Made by a program: the position numbers and the translations under genes. From Paenibacillus ferrarius (GTDB lineage Bacteria; Bacillota; Bacilli; Paenibacillales; NBRC-103111): a stretch of DNA of 64,000 nucleotides. Within the stretch, counting starts at the first letter, position 1. The number at the start of each line of letters is the position of its first letter. A model generated the notes under the pieces. The model made no database searches, was not told the origin of the DNA, and saw only the letters and a list, made by a program, of their open reading frames with translations. This document shows, piece by piece, positions 55,224 to 63,643 of the stretch. The DNA lies in NCBI RefSeq assembly GCF_002027705.1, contig NZ_MBTG01000008.1, positions 1 through 64,000 on the forward strand, in the 5' to 3' direction.

Positions 55224-55712
55224 TTATTTCGTTTCTACAATATAATCTCCTGTGTCTTTCACCAAAAACCTGGCCTGATAGATGCCCTTCTTGTCAGGTA
55301 CAACTACACTCTGAACATGTTCGCCTATAGCCGGGACTCCTAGGAAATTGTTCAACTCCTGATTCATGGACGAACCAAACCGAATCTTCACATACGTTCC
55401 ACGATTTGCCGGAGAGACGATTGGCTGACTAAGCCTAGCCTTCTTCGTATTTGATGCCAACTCGGAATGAAGAAGGAATTCCTTCGGAACTTCCAAATTT
55501 GTCGGCACCGAAACATACAGAACCGTTTCTGAATCCCCTTGCAGCACTTCCTGCACCGTTCCTGCTACATAGCTTAGGTTCATCGGGTAGCCTGGCAATG
55601 CTATGAAATTTCTCTCGGGAGAAACAAAGGAAAACAAAACAAACAGCGGAAACAAGCGGCACATGCTGCGCATGAACTGATGCGTATAAGTCCGCGATTG
55701 TGCTCTTATCAT
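55224..55712 (-). CDS. Membrane-anchored or secreted protein (162 aa), unknown
   Basis: An N-terminal hydrophobic segment (about 22-34, MCRLFPLFVLFSFV) may be an uncleaved anchor or signal, followed by a beta-rich domain. I prefer ATG 55712, since AAGGAG lies 9 nt upstream; ATG 55754 has the site too close. It converges with the YdjM-type gene, 13 bp apart. No family recognised. Confidence 0.6.
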   Translation of the reverse strand: MIRAQSRTYTHQFMRSMCRLFPLFVLFSFVSPERNFIALPGYPMNLSYVAGTVQEVLQGDSETVLYVSVPTNLEVPKEFLLHSELASNTKKARLSQPIVSPANRGTYVKIRFGSSMNQELNNFLGVPAIGEHVQSVVVPDKKGIYQARFLVKDTGDYIVETK

Positions 55713-55796
55713 CTGCACCGTCTCCTTCACATTTAGATCACGTTTCAAATCCATCCTTTAACTACTTGTACCCACGAGATGAATGATCCAAACACG

Positions 55797-55834
55797 ACAA
55801 AAAAGAGCTAACCGAATAATCCGGCTAACTCTTT
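55797..55834 (-). terminator. Terminator of the sensor-kinase gene
   Basis: AAAGAGCTAACCG pairs with CGGCTAACTCTTT with two wobble or mismatch positions, followed by T6 on the minus strand. Confidence 0.8.
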
Positions 55835-55837
55835 GAT

Positions 55838-57583
55838 TTATTGCATGGGAATTGATATCTGGAAGCAAATACAACCATCCTCGACCGAGACTTCAATCGT
55901 TCCTTTGTAATACTCAATACGTTCCTTCACGACCGATAAGCCAAGACCTTGATGCTCACCGTCCACCTTCGTGCTGTAGCCAATCGAGAACATTTGGTTA
56001 TAGTCCTCGAGCTGGAAATCAGGCTGTACCGGATTAGATACGGAAATTGTTAAATGATTGGACTCCGACCATCCATTTACCATGACTTCGCGTTCACCTG
56101 GGGGAAATTTATTCACCTCATCAAACGCATTGTCAATCAAGTTTCCGATAATTTTGACGATATCAACGGATTTAACCCCCAAGGACAGTCCTTCCAGGCC
56201 GGTAAACTGGTAACTGAATTCAATCTTGGTCCGCATGGCCAGAGCAATTTTCGCTTGAATTAAAGCGGCAATCGCAGGATGACCAATCCGAATGATATCA
56301 TTCACTTCATTAATTTCTTCAATTAATTCCTTCATGTATCTCATTTGATCTTCTTTTTTTCCATTAGCCAGCAAGGCATACATCGTTTGAACGTGATTGA
56401 GAAAATCATGCCGTTGACTGCGAATTGTCGCAAACATAAGGTCCACGTTCTGTATATACAGTTCTTGCGTCGATTGAACGGCCGTCTCTCGACTTTTCGT
56501 AATAAAACGAAATACAAAATAAATAAACACACAACTAAAAATAGTAAACAAAACGATCAGCAGCGAGAGTTGAACAAGCTGTTTGTTCAGCGTCTTTTGA
56601 ATAGTTTGATAATCAGAAACGATCGTAATGACGAAAGGAACCTCACTTTGAACTTCGGTCAATTTCTTCTTGACTGGAACATACATGAAGGTTTTGAGAA
56701 TCGGCTTCCCTTTCCATGACTGTACGACACTAACCGGTTTGTTCTTCTCTATGGATTCCTTATAGTAAGTTAAATCTTTGTCATTCGTTATGTTATAGGT
56801 GCCGAATAAAACGGGTCGGTCATACACCGAAATGAAGGGAACGCCGTTGCTGTCTTTGTACTCTATCGGTTTTGTTCCAAACGTAACACCATTCAAACCT
56901 GATATTTCCATAATATCCAAGTTCGATGCTAATGTTTTCTTCACAATGGTGTCTGCGCCCACAATTTGTTTGAAGCGCTGAATTTTGTCCGCGTTGACAA
57001 ATACGCAAATGATGTAATTCGTAGTGCCATCGTTAAAATAGCCAAACTTGCTTACATCGCTTGAACCCGATGCTGGAACTTCGTAGATGCCTGAAAAGAA
57101 ATTTTTCAGCTTCTGCCCTTCCGGAATCGTGACCTGATGATTATCGAACAATTGGCTGAATGCCGTAAACCAATACCCGAAGGATTTCGTACTCACTAGT
57201 TTAAGCTCTTTGGGCTCTGATGACTTATCAACCATAATATCGGCACCATTGCGTTTCATTAGCGAAATACCGTCGATTCCCGCTTGCTTGGCAAGCTCAA
57301 CTAATTGTTCATTGGTGACCTTCGCGATATCCGGATCTAGCTGACTTTGGACGAAGAGCGCAACAGAACGAAGATTTTCACCGATTAAATCCTCGACATA
57401 AAAAGAGCCTTCTTCTGATTGTTCTATTGAAGTACGAATTTGAATAGCCGTTGATTCCATACGCGCAGATAAAGCTTGTGTCAGCAGCGATTTGGTGAAC
57501 CAGTAATAGGAAGTATTATTCGTTACCAGCAATAAAATAACAATAATAAATGTGATAAAAATGACTTTGGAGTTGATTCTCAT
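55838..57583 (-). CDS. Sensor kinase with SpoOB-type dimerisation domain, orphan
   Basis: A 581-residue membrane kinase. TM1 is at about 7-28, then a long extracellular domain (about 30-340) and TM2 at about 345-370. A short coiled coil leads to the SpoOB-like motif IRSQRHDFLNHVQTMYALL with the probable phospho-His, then an HATPase domain (DNAFDEV, GLGLSVVKERIEYY). This resembles DcuS/CitA/AgrC-type kinases. No response regulator is adjacent. The ribosome site is weak. Confidence 0.88.
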   Translation of the reverse strand: MRINSKVIFITFIIVILLLVTNNTSYYWFTKSLLTQALSARMESTAIQIRTSIEQSEEGSFYVEDLIGENLRSVALFVQSQLDPDIAKVTNEQLVELAKQAGIDGISLMKRNGADIMVDKSSEPKELKLVSTKSFGYWFTAFSQLFDNHQVTIPEGQKLKNFFSGIYEVPASGSSDVSKFGYFNDGTTNYIICVFVNADKIQRFKQIVGADTIVKKTLASNLDIMEISGLNGVTFGTKPIEYKDSNGVPFISVYDRPVLFGTYNITNDKDLTYYKESIEKNKPVSVVQSWKGKPILKTFMYVPVKKKLTEVQSEVPFVITIVSDYQTIQKTLNKQLVQLSLLIVLFTIFSCVFIYFVFRFITKSRETAVQSTQELYIQNVDLMFATIRSQRHDFLNHVQTMYALLANGKKEDQMRYMKELIEEINEVNDIIRIGHPAIAALIQAKIALAMRTKIEFSYQFTGLEGLSLGVKSVDIVKIIGNLIDNAFDEVNKFPPGEREVMVNGWSESNHLTISVSNPVQPDFQLEDYNQMFSIGYSTKVDGEHQGLGLSVVKERIEYYKGTIEVSVEDGCICFQISIPMQ

Positions 57584-57823
57584 GGAGTTTCACACTTTCT
57601 TTTTAATGTAAACTTGATACTACAAAGTCGACATCAAACATATTTCGTTTTCATTCGACATTAACCGAGAGAATGTTCCTCTTTCAGTAGTATAGTAGGA
57701 TAAGAAAGCGTTGTCTATCAATTAATATATACGCACTAAATCGTATTGTATTAAAGGGTTGCTTTACTTGCCTCTGTTACTTTAGTAGTATAACAAGTAT
57801 CGAATAAATGAGGAGCTGTAAAC

Positions 57824-58294
57824 ATGTCCAATGACGAGATCATATTAACCCCAGAGGGTTTACGCAGTTTAGAATTAGAGCTTGAAGACTTAAAAACAGT
57901 TAAACGCAAAGAACTGGCAGCCCGGATCAAGATGGCTATCAGTTACGGAGATCTGAAGGAAAACAGTGAATATCATTCTGCCAAAAATGACCAATCCTTC
58001 ATGGAGACCCGAGTTTTGACAATTGAAAGAATGCTGAAAAAGGCTCGTGTTGTGAAGAATATCGACACCTCCAAAGTTCAGGTTGGCTCCATTGTTGTCC
58101 TGAATGATGTAGAATTTGCTGAGAAAATCGAGTACAAAATCGTCGGCACCTCTGAGGCTGATGTTAATGAAAACAAAATTTCCTATGAAAGCCCGCTTGG
58201 TATCTCGCTTATGAATAAATCGGTTGGCGATACAATAACGGTTAATGCCCCTATGGGTGTCATAACCTATGAGCTGCTTGAAATCAGAGTGTAA
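57824..58294 (+). CDS. greA: Transcription elongation factor GreA
   Basis: A 156-residue Gre factor: N-terminal coiled coil with the tip GDLKENSEYHSAK at 42-54, and a C-terminal FKBP-like domain (ESPLGISLMNKSVGDTI). It rescues backtracked RNA polymerase by stimulating transcript cleavage. It is probably one of several Gre paralogues, since it is monocistronic and slightly divergent. GAGGAG precedes the ATG. Confidence 0.93.
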   Translation: MSNDEIILTPEGLRSLELELEDLKTVKRKELAARIKMAISYGDLKENSEYHSAKNDQSFMETRVLTIERMLKKARVVKNIDTSKVQVGSIVVLNDVEFAEKIEYKIVGTSEADVNENKISYESPLGISLMNKSVGDTITVNAPMGVITYELLEIRV

Positions 58295-58319
58295 CAAACA
58301 CATTCCAAAGTAAACCAGA

Positions 58320-58366
58320 AAAAAGGCGTAGTCATGCAGCATCTGCTGTCGGACAACGCCTTTTTG
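58320..58366. terminator. Bidirectional terminator between greA and murI
   Basis: AAAAAGGCGT (58320-58329) pairs with ACGCCTTTTTG (58356-58366), with an inner stem. T-tails in both directions serve the convergent genes. Confidence 0.9.
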
Positions 58367-58374
58367 TATGTCAT

Positions 58375-59151
58375 TTATACGCCAACTTCCTGAAACAGAT
58401 GCAAGGCGCGTTCCAACTTCTGGATGTAAGCCGCGTCGTGGCTCGAGCACATAAACTTAAGATCGCCCCGTCCTTCTCCACGGAGTTGACCGCGATGCTC
58501 TAAGAGTTGAATCAGCCGATTAACGGTTCCTGCACTGCCATCAACAATTTGAATATGCGCTGGCAAAATGGTTCTCAAAATTCGTCTATAAAAAGGATAA
58601 TGCGTACAGCCCAGAACAACAGTCCCATAGGAACTTAGATCATATTCCGATAGTTTCCCTTGAAAATATGCGATAATAGACTGACCTTCCACCTGAAACT
58701 TCTCACAGTATTCAACAAGTTCAGGGAGCGGCAGCGAATCTACCATCCCTGTATCATCTATGCGTGAAACCAAATCTCGATACTTGGATTCCTTCAGTGT
58801 CAAAGGTGTCGCGAACACGAGCACTCTTTTGCCTGAAGAACGGTTCATTTCAAGTGCTGGCTTAACCGCAGGCTCCATCCCGATAATAGGCATATCATAG
58901 AGCTTTCTTAACTCTGTAATCGCAATGCTGGTCGCCGTATTACAAGCAATGACAAGAGCTTTAACCTCTTCCTTGTGAATCGCTTCCACGCACTCTTTTA
59001 CGAAAGCAAGAACCTCTTCCTTCGATTTGGTCCCATAGGGCACATGCAGCGTATCTGCAAAATATAAAAAATCCTCATGCGGCAGCTGCTTCATGGCTTC
59101 GTGCAAGACCGATATTCCGCCTATCCCTGAATCAAAAAAAGCTATTCTCAT
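58375..59151 (-). CDS. murI: Glutamate racemase
   Basis: A 258-residue enzyme making D-glutamate for peptidoglycan. The catalytic cysteine pair is in ACNTATS and GCTHYPF; the N-terminal FFDSGIGGISVL is typical. ATG 59151 (MRIAFF) follows AGGGTG; an ATG three codons upstream is possible. It is 30 bp downstream of a HAD phosphatase gene in the same direction. Confidence 0.95.
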   Translation of the reverse strand: MRIAFFDSGIGGISVLHEAMKQLPHEDFLYFADTLHVPYGTKSKEEVLAFVKECVEAIHKEEVKALVIACNTATSIAITELRKLYDMPIIGMEPAVKPALEMNRSSGKRVLVFATPLTLKESKYRDLVSRIDDTGMVDSLPLPELVEYCEKFQVEGQSIIAYFQGKLSEYDLSSYGTVVLGCTHYPFYRRILRTILPAHIQIVDGSAGTVNRLIQLLEHRGQLRGEGRGDLKFMCSSHDAAYIQKLERALHLFQEVGV

Positions 59152-59181
59152 TGTATTCACCCTATATGTATTCTGGCTTAA

Positions 59182-59952
59182 TTAGAGCAGCCCTGCCGTA
59201 ACCAGGCCGTTGCGAATGCCTTCATCGTCCACATGCGTAGTTACGTGATCGGCATAAGGCAGCAAATCCTTGTGGGAATTCCCCATCGCAATGCCAAATC
59301 CGACAAAATCCAGCATCTCCATATCGTTCAAACCATCGCCAAATGCAACAGCATCTTCCGGCTTCAAACCTAGAAGCTCCAGCATCGCGGCGATTCCTTG
59401 TGCTTTCGAGCCGCCGGCAGGCAATACGTCCATCGCTTGCTGATGCCAACGGATCAGCTTGAATTCCTTCTGTAATTCTTCATACAACTGCTCATCCCCA
59501 TCTTCACAATGCAGGAAAATTTGGTAAACATCATTCGTTTTCCAGAAATGCGGATCATAGGCAGGCAAATCTACTTTCAAGGACGATACGGCCCCAATTA
59601 CAAACGGATGATCTTCCGTGTCAGTGAAGTAAGCATGCTCTCCTTCAAATACCAGAGAGTGCTTGTGTTTTGCAGCCAAATTGACCAAAGCTTCGATGCT
59701 GCTTTTGGCCATAATGCGCCTATAAAGCGGCTCGCCGCGGTATACAGCGTAACCCCCGTTTAAGCACACGTAGGAATCTATGCCAAGCTGCTCAGCTAAC
59801 GGTTTAATGAAATAAGGCGCTCTCCCCGTGGCAATAACGGGCTCAATGCCTTGCTCTTTCAATTGATGAATAGCTTGTATCGTACTAACGGGAACTTCTT
59901 TCTCTTCGTTAACTAACGTACCATCAATATCAAAAAAGACAATTTTGTACAC
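59182..59952 (-). CDS. Cof-type HAD-IIB phosphatase
   Basis: A 256-residue HAD hydrolase: motif I FFDIDGTLV, motif II IATGRAP, motif III Lys in GGSKAQG, motif IV FGDGLNDMEML. It probably dephosphorylates sugar phosphates or flavin-like cofactors. A GTG start at 59952 has GGGAG upstream; the longer frame lacks similarity. Confidence 0.92.
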   Translation of the reverse strand: MYKIVFFDIDGTLVNEEKEVPVSTIQAIHQLKEQGIEPVIATGRAPYFIKPLAEQLGIDSYVCLNGGYAVYRGEPLYRRIMAKSSIEALVNLAAKHKHSLVFEGEHAYFTDTEDHPFVIGAVSSLKVDLPAYDPHFWKTNDVYQIFLHCEDGDEQLYEELQKEFKLIRWHQQAMDVLPAGGSKAQGIAAMLELLGLKPEDAVAFGDGLNDMEMLDFVGFGIAMGNSHKDLLPYADHVTTHVDDEGIRNGLVTAGLL

Positions 59953-60044
59953 GGTGCGGATCTCCCTTTCCCTAGGCGGCAGCACAAGCTGCCTACCAAC
60001 TCTCTTTCTTTCATTAAACACCAAATAGCGATAAAAAACAAAGA

Positions 60045-60073
60045 AAAAGAGAATCCTCTCGGCTCCTCTTCTC
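60045..60073 (-). terminator. Probable terminator of the ClpP-like gene
   Basis: GAGAATCCTCTC and GGCTCCTCTTCTC can form an imperfect stem, with TTTTTC after it on the minus strand, directly beyond the ClpP-like stop. Confidence 0.5.
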
Positions 60074-60078
60074 CGCTT

Positions 60079-60609
60079 TTATACAATTTCGTCAATGATC
60101 CCATGCGTCAACGCCTCATCCGGGCTCATATACCAATTCCGCTGATTCTCCTGAACACGGAGCAATTCGTCGGAACGCAGCTTGGTTTTCGATAAAATGT
60201 ACTCGTCATAGATGTTTTGCAGCCTCTGTGTTTCATCCACACGGTTCTTTAGATGCTCCAAATGCCCGTCAATATGTGTAGAGACCGAATGATACATAAA
60301 TGTACTTAGTTTGCCGGCGTGCCGTTTATGGCCGCTTACGGCGATCAGTAAGCTCATGCTAGCAGCAAGTCCATACACGTAGGTATGCACAGGCGTCTTG
60401 CTATTATCAATTACATTAATCAAAGCCAAGCCATCATACACACTGCCACCGTTGCTATTAATAATCAGGTCAATGGGCAGACGCTTGAAATCCTTCTCTC
60501 GCTTATCCTTGTCATCATCATATTGATTAATTTTCATGATTTGTTCCACAATTGTTTTCACAGAGCTTTTATTTATGCCATCGAATAGATACAAGGTTCT
60601 GTCATTCAT
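60079..60609 (-). CDS. ClpP-like serine protease, atypical active site
   Basis: A 176-residue ClpP-family protein. The catalytic Ser84 is in GLAASMS and His107 in FMYHSVS. Canonical ClpP has the third residue as Asp in an RDxxMS motif; here the aligned residue is Asn158 in QRNWYMS. INSNGGSVYDGLA matches the substrate-binding strand. AGGAGG precedes the ATG. It stands alone without clpX or clpA. It may be a secondary ClpP that forms mixed rings or has altered activity. Confidence 0.88.
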   Translation of the reverse strand: MNDRTLYLFDGINKSSVKTIVEQIMKINQYDDDKDKREKDFKRLPIDLIINSNGGSVYDGLALINVIDNSKTPVHTYVYGLAASMSLLIAVSGHKRHAGKLSTFMYHSVSTHIDGHLEHLKNRVDETQRLQNIYDEYILSKTKLRSDELLRVQENQRNWYMSPDEALTHGIIDEIV

Positions 60610-60733
60610 AACATGCCTCCTGTCCGTATGGCCTACTGATACAGTTAGTCTATTCTCGTCTTTTAAACTTTGTAACTACCGATTATTCTTTTCTCAACTT
60701 TTGGGCTAAGTGTTCCATCATCCAAAAAAGAAA

Positions 60734-60762
60734 CCCCACAACTGAATCATCAAGTTGTGAGG
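60734..60762 (-). terminator. Terminator of the lactonase-ATL unit
   Basis: CCCCACAACTGA (60734-60745) pairs with TCAAGTTGTGAGG (60750-60762), and TTTCTTTTTTGG follows on the minus strand. Confidence 0.9.
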
Positions 60763-60772
60763 TCGGAAAAGG

Positions 60773-61087
60773 CTATAATGGCTCCATCTCATGCCGGTAT
60801 TGTTCAAGTGAAATATAACGCTGATCCTTGATCGCGACACCCTCGGCTTGCAGCAAAAAGCTTTGCATATGGGATCCTTCATCATCTTGAATCGCGATTT
60901 CACCCTGCGCATTGATGACTCTATGCCAAGGAAGACGATGTTTGGTGCTCATCGCATGCAATATGCGCACCACCTGCCTTGCTCCTCTTGGACTTCCGGC
61001 GAGTCGAGCGATCTGCCCGTATGTCATGACCTTCCCCTCCGGGATAGCCTTGATGATCTGAATAACGCGCTGCGTAAATGGTGTCAT
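60773..61087 (-). CDS. Alkyltransferase-like protein (ATL)
   Basis: A 104-residue protein of the O6-alkylguanine-DNA alkyltransferase fold with the helix-turn-helix MTYGQIARLAGSPRGARQVV. In place of the active-site PCHR it has PWHR (Trp54), the hallmark of ATL proteins, which bind alkylated guanine and flag it for nucleotide excision repair rather than removing the alkyl group. The start overlaps the upstream stop by 4 bp, so it is coupled to the lactonase gene. Confidence 0.92.
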   Translation of the reverse strand: MTPFTQRVIQIIKAIPEGKVMTYGQIARLAGSPRGARQVVRILHAMSTKHRLPWHRVINAQGEIAIQDDEGSHMQSFLLQAEGVAIKDQRYISLEQYRHEMEPL

Positions 61088-62178
61088 TGCGCTTCTGCGA
61101 ATTTAATGCAAACCGGCTTAGACAGCTTAAGCTCGCTTCCGGTTGGAGTCAGTTTCCCTGTTGCCGCGTCTCGAGAGAAGGAGACAATATTGTCCGTGTC
61201 TTTATTTGCAACAAGCACATATCGCCCATCCGGAGAGATCGCAAAATTACGCGGGTGCTTCCCTAGCACAGGCGCATACTCAACGAGCGATAATAGGCCC
61301 GAATCAGCGTCGATTGCATAAATCACGATACTTTCATGTCCACGATTGGAGCCATAAAGGAATCGGCCATCAGGCGATACATGAATATCTGCGCAGGCAT
61401 TTTCTCCTTCAAATGTATCAGGCAGTGTAGAAATGGTTTGGCTTTCCGTTAACTTGCCGTTTTCCTCGTCATAACGGAAAGCCGTAATGGTAGAGCCAAG
61501 TTCATTGATGACATAACCGAATTGATACGACGGATGAAAGGCAAAATGCCTTGGACCTGATCCCGGAGTTATCTGCACTTCATGATGGGGAACAAGCTTC
61601 TTCTCTGAGAGGTCCAGCTTGTACATGATAATTTTATCTAAGCCCAAATCACACACGCCTGCAAACTGGTTCTTGCGATCCAAGAAAACAGAATGCGCAC
61701 GTGGTCTGTCCTGCACGGACAAGACACTTGCTCCTTGGTGCTGCTGAATATCAGCGGTAGCGCCTATGCCCCCATCTGGAAGCACGGGAGACAGCCCAAC
61801 CATTCCTCCATGGTAGCTGGCGACCATAACGACTTCATTTGAACGGTCCAATGTAATATGACACGTCGTTGCCGGCAGCGTGATCACATTGTTAATAAAC
61901 GTTAACTCCCCGGAAGAAGGATTAATGTGATAAGAGCTTGCTGCTCCACAGCGCTGCTGATTGGCATCTACGCCTTCTGTGAGCGAGTAAAGCTTCCAAT
62001 TCTTCGCATCAATCGCCACAAAAGTTGGATTTTGCAGCCCCTCCACTTGATGCGCAACTTCTAAGCTGCCGTTCTCCACATCATATTGGCAAGTGTAAAC
62101 TCCGGGCTGATTCGATTCCGCATATGAACCTATAAAGGCAAATGTCTTTTTGTTCGTATCCAAGCATGCCACTCCCAT
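61084..62178 (-). CDS. Lactonase-family seven-bladed propeller (6-phosphogluconolactonase-like)
   Basis: A 364-residue protein of the YkgB/Pgl lactonase family. Family stretches are FAFIGSY near the start, PSSGELTFI, RAHSVFLDRKNQFAGVCDLGLDKI, GSGPRHFAFHPSYQFGYVINEL, and HPRNFAISPDGRYVLVANKDTDNIV. It may hydrolyse 6-phosphogluconolactone. The start is unsure: ATG 62178 has little ribosome site, while TTG 62163 follows GGGAG at 8 nt. Confidence 0.88.
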   Translation of the reverse strand: MGVACLDTNKKTFAFIGSYAESNQPGVYTCQYDVENGSLEVAHQVEGLQNPTFVAIDAKNWKLYSLTEGVDANQQRCGAASSYHINPSSGELTFINNVITLPATTCHITLDRSNEVVMVASYHGGMVGLSPVLPDGGIGATADIQQHQGASVLSVQDRPRAHSVFLDRKNQFAGVCDLGLDKIIMYKLDLSEKKLVPHHEVQITPGSGPRHFAFHPSYQFGYVINELGSTITAFRYDEENGKLTESQTISTLPDTFEGENACADIHVSPDGRFLYGSNRGHESIVIYAIDADSGLLSLVEYAPVLGKHPRNFAISPDGRYVLVANKDTDNIVSFSRDAATGKLTPTGSELKLSKPVCIKFAEAQ

Positions 62179-62525
62179 TCTTCAACTATGTATAAATTCA
62201 TTATCTCAAATCCCCTTCTCAGGAGCAAGCGTTCGGCAGGTGACCGAGGATTGCAGCAATGGTTTGACCGCCAGCATGCGCCGACGCACAACACCCGCCC
62301 AGGATTCGTCATGCCCGCCCAAGCTCCAGCAAGCTAGAATTGGCATCTTTCCCGATTATCCCAGCTGGCACCCCGCTTCGAAATCAGGTATACTTTAAAT
62401 ATCTAAATCAAGCTGGTCGTGAAGCACACGCTGCTTTCCATGATGCCGCTCAGGGTTCATTCCTGGTCGGACATTAAGGAAAGCGGCGTTTTGTTTTATT
62501 ACCGGGCAAATCTAAGGAAGATAGG

Positions 62526-63185
62526 ATGATGGGGATGAAATTTGAACAAGCGTTCGAGGCGTTCATGTCTGCACAAATTATTGCGGAGACGAACAATCGC
62601 CGGCGAGAACGGTTAGAGCGTGGACTGGGACATGCGGAAACAGAGTTCCTACGATGTGTTTGGTATCCTGCAGCAGGACATTTCAACCATTTATACCCTG
62701 AATGGGAGGTCAGAGATTTCTCCAATGGATACCGCTACTTGGACTTTGCCTATATGCCCGGTGAAATAAAAGGAGCAATCGAGATTCAAGGCTACAGCTC
62801 CCACGCCAGAGATATCGAAATATGGCGATTCAAGGACCAGTGTTTTCGCCATTGTCATCTGGCTTTGGACGGATGGGTCGTCATGCCGATTGCCTTTCCT
62901 TCGATCTCAGAGTCACCCAAGCAATGTCAGCAGCTTATGCTTTCTTTTATCGAAAAATTCATTTCAGGCGCACGCCCCGAATCTTTGTCTTGGGTTGAAA
63001 GCGAAACCGTCAGATTCGCACGAGGCTTGCTTCGTCCCTTCCCACCCTCCGAGCTTGCGGCTCATCTCAAAGTAAGCACGAAATACGCAAGGATGATTCT
63101 GCAGCGTCTATGCGGCATGCAGTTGCTAGTTGTAACCAAAGGACAGGAACGTGCCCGCATGTACCAGCTTAATCTAGCGGTTTAA
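62526..63185 (+). CDS. Putative PD-(D/E)XK nuclease-like protein with C-terminal wHTH
   Basis: 219 residues. The centre (about 60-140) reads YRYLDFAYMPGEIKGAIEIQGY, then DIEIWRFKDQCFR and LDGWVVMPIAF. This Asp ... Glu-x-Gln pattern followed by a charged helix recalls Vsr/DUF559-type nuclease folds. The C-terminal 50 residues (PPSELAAHLKVSTKYARMILQRLCGMQLL) look like a winged helix. It could be a DNA-binding nuclease or a regulator with a dead nuclease fold. AAGGAAG precedes the ATG. The upstream gap 62179-62525 shows no other gene. Confidence 0.55.
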   Translation: MMGMKFEQAFEAFMSAQIIAETNNRRRERLERGLGHAETEFLRCVWYPAAGHFNHLYPEWEVRDFSNGYRYLDFAYMPGEIKGAIEIQGYSSHARDIEIWRFKDQCFRHCHLALDGWVVMPIAFPSISESPKQCQQLMLSFIEKFISGARPESLSWVESETVRFARGLLRPFPPSELAAHLKVSTKYARMILQRLCGMQLLVVTKGQERARMYQLNLAV

Positions 63186-63284
63186 TCTCGAAGTGACAGG
63201 CCTGGCTGCGGAAAGTTTGGGCAACAATGCGCTCGAGAAGGAACTATGATCCGCTATTTGACTCTAAATCTGATAATTGTTGCT

Positions 63285-63418
63285 GAAAGGGAAGTATGTT
63301 CCCTTATTTCACCTCTGAAGGGTGATATTCCATCAGTTTAGGCAAATTAGCGTACCGTAGTTCCGTCTGACTAGCTAAATGGCTGTTTGGATGATGAATA
63401 AGGGAACATAGTTCCCTC
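63285..63418. repeat. Pair of inverted palindromic repeats
   Basis: AAGGGAAGTATGTTCCCTTATT (about 63287-63308) recurs inverted near 63397-63418 as AATAAGGGAACATAGTTCCC. Each is itself partly palindromic. No gene lies in 63186-63640. Confidence 0.7.
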
Positions 63419-63482
63419 CCGATAGTTAAGGGCTTGATTTGAGCAAAATCAAACAAGCGCCACGCCGCTCTCACCCAGCGGT

Positions 63483-63596
63483 TTAGGCGAAGCGCAGCTG
63501 TGTACGCCAAGTGCAGCCGCGTACGCCAAGCGCTGCTGGGTACGCAAAGCGCTGCTGCGTACGCCAAGCGATGCTTCGCACGCCAACCCCTGCCGC
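63483..63596. repeat. 19-bp tandem minisatellite, six units
   Basis: Units of the form GTACGCCAAGCGCTGCTGC at 63502, 63521, 63540, 63559 and 63578, with a divergent unit from 63483. A 19-bp period shifts frame at each unit, so it is not coding. It lies just downstream of the aldehyde dehydrogenase terminator. No spacers, so not a CRISPR. Confidence 0.9.
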
Positions 63597-63599
63597 ATA

Positions 63600-63632
63600 C
63601 AAAAAAGAAGGCCGGACTCACGTCCGCCTTCT
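63600..63632 (-). terminator. Terminator of the P5C dehydrogenase gene
   Basis: AGAAGGCCGGAC (63606-63617) pairs with GTCCGCCTTCT (63622-63632) with one bulge, followed on the minus strand by T6. Confidence 0.9.
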
Positions 63633-63643
63633 CTTGTCAACCA

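Noticed and set aside
63483..63596. CRISPR-like array
   Set aside because: Units are contiguous 19-bp tandem repeats without spacers, and no cas genes are present. The same reasoning applies to the array at 51007-51273.
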